Notes under the pieces: generated by a model
What the model saw: only the letters and a program-made list of their open reading frames with translations
What the model was told of the DNA's origin: nothing
The model's database searches: none
Shown: positions 53,806 to 61,998 of the stretch, in pieces
Position numbering within the stretch: the stretch's first letter is position 1
Layout: each line of letters starts with the position of its first letter
From: Fragilaria crotonensis
Taxonomy: Eukaryota > Bacillariophyta > Fragilariophyceae > Fragilariales > Fragilariaceae
DNA length: 64,000 nt
Reading direction: 5' to 3'
Assembly (NCBI GenBank): GCA_022925895.1
Contig: JAKSYS010000006.1
Location: 248,001 to 312,000 of the forward strand
Made by a program: the position numbers and the translations under genes

Positions 53806-54428
53806 CACGCATGTCGCTCTTCGATAGGGACTTGTGATTTCTCAAGACTGTCTACTATCTTGTGACAAGCCGTCGCCTGTGCAATCCCGCATCAATCTTA
53901 AATAAGTCGTTGCCATTGATGCAAGGCGGGATATGGATTTGACGAATGCGCGTAGCGAGTAGCGACACCTGATTCGAATTTAACGCTTTTTAAAGCACGT
54001 GCGCCAACCAGAATCCGCTGAAACGTCATCACTTTCAACGTTGTCGCATCTTCCTATCAAAAACTCGACAACGACGGTACGGTACTCTAGTTCGTACCAG
54101 GCATACACGTGCACGAAGTACACTCGGCGTACAAGTACTGTTCTTTGTTCAAGTAAGAAAATGGAGTTCAAGGACCAACCCTACACCCTATTCATATCAT
54201 ACGGTCTACGGTCTACGGTCTACGGTGCCCCCCGAAACATCACAGTCCGCACGCGTGCCACGTCGTACGTCTGACCACTACCGGTACAAGTGTACCGGAA
54301 CGAGTCTCCGAGATTTAGAACAGACTTCACTTCTCGCTCCACGCATCTGTCGATGATGTACATGGCGAGAGTGTGTAGCGCTACATGAGCACCAAGTAGA
54401 TTTTTCATCATTCTTTCACCACAGAAGC
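53806..54428. other. Divergent intergenic region
   Basis: Between the ankyrin gene (leftward) and GTF2H5 (rightward), so promoters of both should lie here. GTAC-rich sequence is seen at 54070-54150, with a ggtctac triplication (about 54210-54232). No gene recognised. Confidence 0.55.
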
Positions 54429-54764
54429 ATGTCATCCAAAGGCGCAAAGCGAAAACGTTCTCCTCCACCGAATGTTACCACGGGCAGTGCGGCTGCTGCG
54501 ACTACTCCTGCGTCGGGTGATCCAAATGCCATTAAACCAGCGGGGTACATCCTCGAGTGCGACGCACCAGTGAAGCAGTTCGTCCAATACAACGATTCGA
54601 CACGTCATGATGACAAAAAGTGGATCATCGCAGACCTTGATGACACTCATTTATTGATTCGACGCAAGTACAAGAACGAAATCGTGCGCAAGGTAGAAGA
54701 ATGGATGGATAGCAATGTCTTTTCCAGCGTTGAAAAAGTGGGCGAAGATTTGGATGTGAGTTAG
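54429..54764 (+). CDS. GTF2H5: TFIIH subunit TFB5/TTDA
   Basis: 111 residues. From residue 39 onward (GYILECDAPVKQFVQYNDS, then KKWIIADLDDTHLLI and ending VEEWMDSNVFSS) it matches the small TFIIH core subunit, which is about 70 residues in animals and yeast. The subunit binds the p52/Tfb4-like partner and stimulates XPB in nucleotide excision repair and transcription. The 38-residue N-terminal extension (KRKRSPPP, then Ala/Thr-rich) is basic then low complexity and could act as a nuclear signal. The family ATG equivalent is absent, so the extension seems real. Convergent with the choline-transporter-like gene; stops 100 bp apart. Confidence 0.9.
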   Translation: MSSKGAKRKRSPPPNVTTGSAAAATTPASGDPNAIKPAGYILECDAPVKQFVQYNDSTRHDDKKWIIADLDDTHLLIRRKYKNEIVRKVEEWMDSNVFSSVEKVGEDLDVS

Positions 54765-54864
54765 CGGTTTCAAATCATTATGCGCAACCTTGATCAGGAG
54801 AAGACAGTCAAGAATTACAACAAATCACCACTAGAATTATACAAATAGCAAACAAACATTCCAA

Positions 54865-56773
54865 TCACACAATGGGTTCCCACACTTGCTGCCCCCAAGC
54901 ATCTCGCATTTCTTGCGAAAGACGAGGATGGTTCGTTTGAAACTCAAAGGGACCAGCAGCAAAGCAAACAAGAACGGTGTTCACGGCCGAATCCAGAACT
55001 CCAATGAGCAAGATACTGCTCAAAACAAAACCGACCATCGATCCGATTCTGCAACCAAGAGTTAGTATCTTGCAGACCATCATCACATAGTCATGGATAA
55101 ACACGAAATCGAGAGCACACAGGCGCACTTACAGAAACGCAGTGACAACAGGTTGGTGAAAGGTTGTGAACTCATACCCATCACCTTCTTCCACCAGTAC
55201 ACCAAAGGTCCCAGTCGACCCACCAATCACAATCGTGGCCATCCACAGGACAGTACTGACAAGGTTGTCATTCACAATCGATGCCCATTCTCGGGTGTCA
55301 AACAGCTGCCTGGCACGGAACCCTGCCTCATGGAAGCCGTAGCCATACAAACCAATATAGGTGTAAGCCCACCGATTGCAGGTTTTAAAGTACGTGTCTC
55401 CGGGCAGGCACAAAAGTGACGCCATGGTTCGCACAACTTGCGTTGGTATCATAACCAAACTGCCAAAGCAAATGGAACCCAACGATGTTGTCAACGACCG
55501 CCTCAGCGGCTGTACAAGTGCCAACGAACAACAGGGGGGTGCTGTATCTGGATGAAACCACCAAGTCCCCACTGCTGATGCCACGGTTACCTGGACGATG
55601 TTCTGCTAATCTTGGTTAGAATCAACAAAAAAAGGAGCACACCCCTTCCGACAACGGCACCACTATACGCACCACAATGACCACATTTGTCCAACAGAAT
55701 GAAGCGAGCATCACAAGATACAGAGACACATGCGAGGTAAAGTCTGATACGGAAAGGGGTTTCATGGCATTGACAATGCCCACAAAGGCCATGGACCATA
55801 AAAGACACCAGGAGCAGGTCACTACAAGAGCGCCCATACCCAAGAGCAAGACATCTGACGATTCACAAATGGCGAACAATGCCGTTTGCATGTTCGTTGC
55901 GGCAAAGGGAATCCGCTCCCATACCCATAACGTGAACCCCAGAGTCAGGGCAAGCGCTGAAAATCCCAAAATCGAGATGATGCCATACGGTTCCATCACT
56001 TGTCCGAATATGGCCCATGCCAAAGCTGCCACCATGGTAAAAACAAGCGATGATTGGATCAACGATCTGGCAAGTATCACCATCAAGCCGACCGTAAGTG
56101 TGGATAGAAGAGCGGCATATATTCCGGTGAAGCCCACAATCTCAACGACAGTTGCGTAGTCGATTTGAAACAACTGATCAACTCCAGTACTCAAAGGCAC
56201 GTCATTGCTGGGTTGAGTGATCGGCAGTGTGGAGGAGGAAACTCGATGCCTTGTGAAGTGATCCATGCTGCCAAAGCGAAAAGCGCAAAAGGCAACAGCC
56301 AAAAGTTGAATGCAAAACAAGACTAGCCAAACAGTGTCGTGCCATTCTGCTGGCTGCACCTTGCCTCGTAATTGTCGCACAAGATGTTCACGTTGCTCCT
56401 GTTCCTTTTGTTTCCTTCGGAGAATCTTTCTCTTATCTCGACCCGAATTCAATCGCATTACTCTTGGCTTAGCATTGAGAGGTGCTAGTAGCGAGATCTC
56501 ATTCCGATCTGAGCGACTTTGAAGGTGTGGGTCGTCAAGAACTGCTTCAGAGAGAGGAATTGGAGCTCTATCAAGTGCGCCATAGCCGATTTGTCTATGT
56601 GGTCGTACAGGTGAGGATGGCAAACTGGACCCTCCAGACTCGGACCTCAAAAAATAGGCATCGTCCGAGTCGGAGCCCGAGTCGTCACTGGAGTAGGCAA
56701 GTTGTGATTGATCGTCAGTCTGATATTCTGGAGAAGGAAACTGCATTATTGTTGAGGCCTTTAGTTCGCCCAT
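54865..56773 (-). CDS. Choline-transporter-like protein (CTL/SLC44 family)
   Basis: Exons are 56773-55673, 55590-55133 and 55048-54865; introns 55672-55591 (82 bp) and 55132-55049 (84 bp), both GT-AG. The product has 580 residues. The cytosolic N-terminus is Ser/Asp-rich (SSDDSGSDSDD) with a basic stretch, then about nine or ten membrane spans starting at WLVLFCIQLLAVAFCAFRFG. The C-terminal half has family signatures: VTVASAVGTWWF, LGSICFGSLVMIPTQVVR, YTYIGLYGYGFHEAG and LDSAVNTVLVCFAAGPFEFQ. Members move choline or ethanolamine, or act in lipid-linked transport, at plasma or organelle membranes; substrate here is unknown. The first exon carries the diverged half. Confidence 0.9.
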
Positions 56774-57570
56774 TTGCTAGTACCAATATGTGATAGGCAA
56801 AATAGGCACAGAATTGACAACCGACAAAGTTCAGGCAAGAACGATGGCCGAGGTGATCACAATCTGCATGTTGCCATCAGGCTGAACGCGCAATGCGAAG
56901 ATCGTACTGGCCTCTGCTGGGTGCTGGATGCACTGGCGTTGTGTTTTTTCTTGGCTGGGCAGGCGCGTGTGATGTTCTGGATCAACTGCAGGTTGCTGCA
57001 GAGAATGTATGGAAATACGATGTGTATATAGAAAAGTTCATAGTATTTATCCAATTATTCATGTGCTGATACATATATAAAACAAAGTGGGGCAACTCAA
57101 CTCTCTGGAGTATCACTCGTGTATATACTACACCGAGTGCTGGTATGACATAGAATGCAACGTATGTAGTATGTACAATGGTGCATACATACAATGTACC
57201 AGTACTACAGTACTCTACTGCCTACTCCGAGCAAAAGATCATTTGAGATATGCATATATCGATACATCGGGCACATGGAGCTACCTGGTACTGTAGTACC
57301 ACTATGAACATACACCGTTAACGTGCTCGCGATATGCCAGTAAGTACCACGGGCCACGGGCAATTGTCATCGTCATTCACTGACGGAATTTTGCTTCTGG
57401 TGATGTCATCCAAGGAGTATGTTTTTTTACTGGTTCGACGGTGAGACGACTCCTCCTATTCCGTAGCCATTCATATATATTGGATTGACAGACAAATCCT
57501 ATGATATGATGCATAGTGCCGTCTCAGGTGTTGTACCCACTTCCTTTCGTCCCTTCCTGCGACTCCCACC
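56774..57570. other. Divergent intergenic region, GTAC-rich
   Basis: Between the CTL gene (leftward) and DDX10 (rightward). Many gtac/tact motifs at 57080-57350 (for example accagtactacagtactcta). No gene recognised; both promoters should be here. Confidence 0.55.
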
Positions 57571-59712
57571 ATGCCGAAACTGAAGCGCTTCGAGCTGATT
57601 CAGCAGGAGATCGACAATCTACAACAACGAATTTCGGATGAGACGCCCGAGAGGGGCTACGCTCCTCCTTTACACCAACAAGTAGCCTTTCGAACGCTGC
57701 CGTTATCCGAAAATACCTTGCGCGGCTTGGAAGGTTCAGCGAAGAAATCGTTCTCCACTATGACAGCAATTCAGAGTGCCTGTATTCCTCATGCCCTAGC
57801 AGGGCGGGATATTTTAGGTGCTGCAAGGACTGGTTCTGGCAAGACCTTGGCATTCGTGATTCCCCTCCTGGAGAAGCTATACCGAGAAAAGTATGCTCCG
57901 TCCGATGGCTGCGGAGCCATTGTTCTGTCCCCGACGCGGGAACTTGCGGTTCAGATCTTCGATGTCCTTCGCCAAGTGGGGGCGTATCATGCCCTCACAG
58001 CTGGTTTGCTGGTTGGCGGAAAAAAGGAGTTTAATCTTGAGCAACAACACGTTGGGCGCTCCAACATTTTGGTTGCCACGCCCGGCAGGTTGCTACAGCA
58101 TTTGGAACAGACTCCAGACCTGGATGTTACACACTTGCAAATGTTGGTTCTGGACGAAGCGGATCGGATCCTGGATATGGGCTTTCGTACGCAAATTACT
58201 CGTATCTTGGACTATTTACCGACCGAGCGGCAAACAATGCTTTTCTCTGCGACGCAAACGAGGAAGGTTTCTGACTTGGCTACGCTGTCGTTGAAACAAC
58301 CTGAGTACTTGGGAGTCCACGACAACGAAAAGTCGTCCACGCCAGAATCTCTACAGCAATCTTTAGTCGTGGTCCCTCTTGAGCATAAGCTCAACGCTAT
58401 CTATTCGTTCGTCAAATCGCATTTGAAATGCAAGTCCATAATCTTTCTCGCTTCATGTTCCCAAGTTCGGCATGCATGGGAATTATTTTGTGCCCTTCAG
58501 CCTGGAATTCCAGTCATGGCATTGCACGGCAAGTTAGTTCAGGAGAGGCGCACCAAGATCTATTTTGAGTACCTGCAGAAGCCCCATGCAGTCTTGTTCG
58601 CAACAGATGTCGCAGCCCGAGGTTTGGATTTTCCGAATGTCGACTGGGTCCTGCAGGCCGATGCTCCAGAAGATAAGGACATGTACATTCATCGAGCGGG
58701 AAGAACGGCACGATACAAGGCTGGAGGAAACGCTCTGTTGATGGTGACACCATCGGAGGAAACGGGATTCATGTCCATGTTGACAAATGCCAAAATCCCA
58801 ATCAAGAAGTTAAGTATCAATCCAACCAAGACGGTGCTGGTGACGCAAAAGGCGGCAGCGCTCGTTGCATCCCGACCGCAACTGAACGAACTGGCAAAGA
58901 AGGCCTTCAAGTCCTACGTACGATCCATTCACCTCATGCCAAACAAAGAAATCTTCGGTTCCGCGATCGATATGCCATTGGCTGAGTACGCAACTTCTTT
59001 GGGACTATCTGCGACCCCTAAACTTGGGTTCCTGAAGCACGCTCCAGATCGAGAGGAATTGAGAGAGAAAAAGAACGTCAATCACAAGTTACACCGGTTG
59101 AAAGAACAGATAAAGAATGAGAAATTGGCTAAGAAAGTGGCAAAGTTGGGTCAAAATCAATCAGCGATAAAGAGTTCGCCAGATAAAGAGGAAGACGATT
59201 TGATGGTTGTCAAACGTAAACATGACCTTGACAGTGACGATGACGAGAAGTTGCCCGTCATCGACGTGGGCGCAGTATCTAAATCGCGGCATGCTAAGAA
59301 GATTCGCATTGAAGGTGGTACTGGCGAAAACAAGCGCGTCAAATTCGATGACGATGGCGAAGAGGTTGGCACAGTTTTGGATGCTGCATTGAGCAACGAA
59401 CGAGTGCGTCGTGACAACTTGGAGTCAAATCACGAAGATTACATGCGAAAGGTTCGGAAGCGATTGGCTGCGACCAAAGATCTCGATGCTGCTGATGCCA
59501 AGGAGCGTATTCGCGATAAACATCGCAAGAAGCGCATGCAAGAGAAGGGCGAAATAGACGAAGACGAGAAAGTCGTCCTGGGCAACGAGGATAGCCACAG
59601 CGACGACGGCTCTGTGGTCCTTGATGAAAGTGGTGACAGCGACGTTGACGATGACGACGTAGATATCATAGCCCAGGAGGAGCTCGCACTTGCAATGATT
59701 CGCGGGTCGTAA
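57571..59712 (+). CDS. DDX10: DEAD-box RNA helicase DBP4/DDX10
   Basis: 713 residues, ATG in context caccATGCC, no intron. Helicase motifs: motif I AARTGSGKT (84-92), Ia PTRELA (121-126), Ib TPGRLLQ, II DEAD (195-198), III SAT (226-228), then IIFLASCSQVRHAWELF, V TDVAARGLDFP and VI HRAGRTAR. SATQTRKVSDLATLSLKQPE and the downstream LAKKAFKSYVRSIHLMPNKE block (DUF4217-type) are specific to DBP4/DDX10. The C-terminus is highly charged and coiled. DBP4 works in the nucleolus on early pre-rRNA processing, releasing U14 snoRNA. Convergent with the THUMPD3-like gene: only 23 bp separate the two stop codons. Confidence 0.95.
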   Translation: MPKLKRFELIQQEIDNLQQRISDETPERGYAPPLHQQVAFRTLPLSENTLRGLEGSAKKSFSTMTAIQSACIPHALAGRDILGAARTGSGKTLAFVIPLLEKLYREKYAPSDGCGAIVLSPTRELAVQIFDVLRQVGAYHALTAGLLVGGKKEFNLEQQHVGRSNILVATPGRLLQHLEQTPDLDVTHLQMLVLDEADRILDMGFRTQITRILDYLPTERQTMLFSATQTRKVSDLATLSLKQPEYLGVHDNEKSSTPESLQQSLVVVPLEHKLNAIYSFVKSHLKCKSIIFLASCSQVRHAWELFCALQPGIPVMALHGKLVQERRTKIYFEYLQKPHAVLFATDVAARGLDFPNVDWVLQADAPEDKDMYIHRAGRTARYKAGGNALLMVTPSEETGFMSMLTNAKIPIKKLSINPTKTVLVTQKAAALVASRPQLNELAKKAFKSYVRSIHLMPNKEIFGSAIDMPLAEYATSLGLSATPKLGFLKHAPDREELREKKNVNHKLHRLKEQIKNEKLAKKVAKLGQNQSAIKSSPDKEEDDLMVVKRKHDLDSDDDEKLPVIDVGAVSKSRHAKKIRIEGGTGENKRVKFDDDGEEVGTVLDAALSNERVRRDNLESNHEDYMRKVRKRLAATKDLDAADAKERIRDKHRKKRMQEKGEIDEDEKVVLGNEDSHSDDGSVVLDESGDSDVDDDDVDIIAQEELALAMIRGS

Positions 59713-59735
59713 ACCATAAAGAAGCAACCCTTGTG

Positions 59736-61241
59736 TTAAGAGCTGTATGCTGTAGCCTCGACCACATCTTTCGTTCTCTTGGTGACAGTTTGGCGTTTCC
59801 TTCGCTTCGATGTTTGTTCGCGAGCGGCTGTTTGCTTCCGCAATCGTCGTTGATGGTTCATCAGAGCAATCGGGGGCGTGTTAGTACGATCGGCGATGAC
59901 AATCCATGCCAACAGGCCGCCAACGTTGACAGGAAAAACTGATGCGACATCCCAGTTGCAGTTGCGTGCTTCGTTGATTTGGCTCAAGGCATCGCCCACT
60001 ATTCCAATGGCACCACAAAGAATAACGGCGCGGCCAGTTCCTGGACGCAGAACCCTTGCAAGCTCACTAAACCACAACGGCAAGAGCTGATATAATTTGT
60101 TCGATGAAAGGCAGAGTTTACCGAATGGCAAATCAGTGACGACTACGTCGATTGATCCGGGTCGGAGGGGAAGGCACGATGCATCCCATGCACATAAATT
60201 GGTGCTGGGATTCGATCGTCCGAACTCGTTGAGATACGTTCCTGCGAGGACCGCTAGGCCGTTTGGTAAAAGAGATAAATCGCCTCCAATGCCAACACCA
60301 TTCGTTATGTTCAGTGGAATGGTACCGATTCCACAGCATGGATCAAGGACGACATCGCCGTCCTGTACATTCGCTAGCTCGATAAGGAGGCGGGCGTTCA
60401 CAGGACGTAAACGTGTAATGCCGGTTGTGAGCTTCCCAGAAATATAGGGGAGCGATGTATCTGGTGGCATGACATTGCACTGGAATCCTTTCGTTCCGAG
60501 TAGCTGATAAGGTCGAAGGGTCAACCCAACGGCAACGCATCGAGGCGAAATCATTAGCAGCACCACCTCGACGTCGTAGTGCACTAGGTCCACTTTCCAC
60601 GCTTTGGTATCAGGAACCATGAGATCGGCCACTTCTATCAAAAAGTCTTCACGCGAGTAGTTGTACTCCTTGGAATGTCCACGGATACAACTGGCTCGAT
60701 AGTGAATGGAGGTAGGTATCTGATAGTCCCGAGACCAATTGCGCGAGTGTCTTTTCCAAAGGTCAAAAGCAGTATCAAAGGGGTAGTCCAATTGAAAGAG
60801 ATGTTTGATTGTTCGAATGGCTTCCTGCATGGTGGTATTCATTCGGGAAGAATCTTGCAGGTCCCACATGCGCACACAGGCCAACAACGGCCCCAGCACT
60901 GGTATGCTCTGAACCTTTGACGCAGGAGCATTTGTCACAAACTTCACCCATACGCTTCCTTCCCATACTCCAGAGGTGCACCAAATGTTTTTCTCCTTAT
61001 GATATCCAACGCTGACATGTTTGTTCAGCGTTTGATCATCAAATAGAGATCCGTATTCCTTCTGAAGTCGTCCTTGGAGATTTGTACAGTATTCATCATT
61101 GTTGACGACAGGCTCACCAACAAATACAACGAAGTCGGCTAGCTCACGTTCGATAACAGAAATCGCAACGTGATGCAAACCTCGGGGTACAGGAGCCAAG
61201 TAAACATCATCCTGACAGTCGTCACCTTGTAATGTTGACAT
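59736..61241 (-). CDS. THUMPD3: THUMP-domain tRNA guanine-N2-methyltransferase (THUMPD3/TRM14-like)
   Basis: 501 residues, no intron. The N-terminal THUMP-type part covers roughly residues 30-240. A Rossmann methyltransferase follows with SAM motif VVLDPCCGIGTIPLNI (D300-P-C-C-G304) and the catalytic-loop motif TDLPFGK (370-375), matching the (D/N)(L/M)PFGK of THUMPD2/3. The family makes m2G at position 6 (and 7) of tRNA, in complex with TRMT112; THUMPD2 instead modifies U6 snRNA, so the substrate choice between these is inferred from overall look only. The basic tail (KRRKRQTVTKRTK) may bind RNA or direct nuclear import. Confidence 0.85.
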   Translation of the reverse strand: MSTLQGDDCQDDVYLAPVPRGLHHVAISVIERELADFVVFVGEPVVNNDEYCTNLQGRLQKEYGSLFDDQTLNKHVSVGYHKEKNIWCTSGVWEGSVWVKFVTNAPASKVQSIPVLGPLLACVRMWDLQDSSRMNTTMQEAIRTIKHLFQLDYPFDTAFDLWKRHSRNWSRDYQIPTSIHYRASCIRGHSKEYNYSREDFLIEVADLMVPDTKAWKVDLVHYDVEVVLLMISPRCVAVGLTLRPYQLLGTKGFQCNVMPPDTSLPYISGKLTTGITRLRPVNARLLIELANVQDGDVVLDPCCGIGTIPLNITNGVGIGGDLSLLPNGLAVLAGTYLNEFGRSNPSTNLCAWDASCLPLRPGSIDVVVTDLPFGKLCLSSNKLYQLLPLWFSELARVLRPGTGRAVILCGAIGIVGDALSQINEARNCNWDVASVFPVNVGGLLAWIVIADRTNTPPIALMNHQRRLRKQTAAREQTSKRRKRQTVTKRTKDVVEATAYSS

Positions 61242-61998
61242 CGTTTGAAGTTACTGGAGGGGCAATTCTCTCATGGTGAGTCTGCTTGGTACATCCGGGT
61301 TTGGTTATCTGTTATCTACCGTGACAATGGTGTCCTCATTCCTCATCCACCCATCCATTATTACGTTTGTTGCGATATCATAAATCACTTGACTATGTAC
61401 AGCTACGATCGGCGACACTGGATGGTCTCTGTGTGTCTACAAAACGATGAAGCATTAATCAAAGTGTGGATTTTAGGATTTAGGGGTTTATCTCACGGAA
61501 AATCACATGCAGTCCATTACTCATTTGCTACGGGTCCACATGAGCATAGCGACGTCCCTTATTACAGTCGCTTGATTTGAATGGAACGACAGCGCCGTCA
61601 ACACCATTTGAATCAGTGCACGAAGCCGTTAAGGTGGGGTTAGTGGAGGCAAAGAGTACTGTCTCCGCAACGAGGAGGCACCCCAAGACGAACTGAAGTC
61701 TTCAGCTGAACGTGCAACCAGCAAGGGTATGGACGTGCATCTCATGTTGTGTGGCCCTCTCGTGGGGTCAATTACTAATGGCAATTATACAATTCCTTTA
61801 CTCTAGAGATGATGACTAAATTTGGTGGGACGGAATGATGATTACACCCCCAGCGGCTGAAAGTCGTGGGAGTCCGCCGGACTGCAACATAGTCACATGT
61901 AGCTGCGTTAAGACTAGCACTAAGTCTTTAACGCTCGAAGGCTTAACATAGCGTCGTCATTTTAGCTTCAGCTATTGGTACAAACCATGCTGGTTTGC
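61242..61998. other. Intergenic, nothing recognised
   Basis: About 760 bp between two minus-strand genes: promoter of the THUMPD3-like gene and 3' region of the peptidase gene. A plus-strand 111-codon frame at 61245-61580 has no motif and starts in the antisense leader, so I leave it out as a gene. Confidence 0.55.

Noticed and set aside
61245-61580. 111-codon plus-strand frame divergent from the THUMPD3-like gene
   Set aside because: No recognisable domain and unremarkable composition; it occupies the promoter region of the neighbouring gene.
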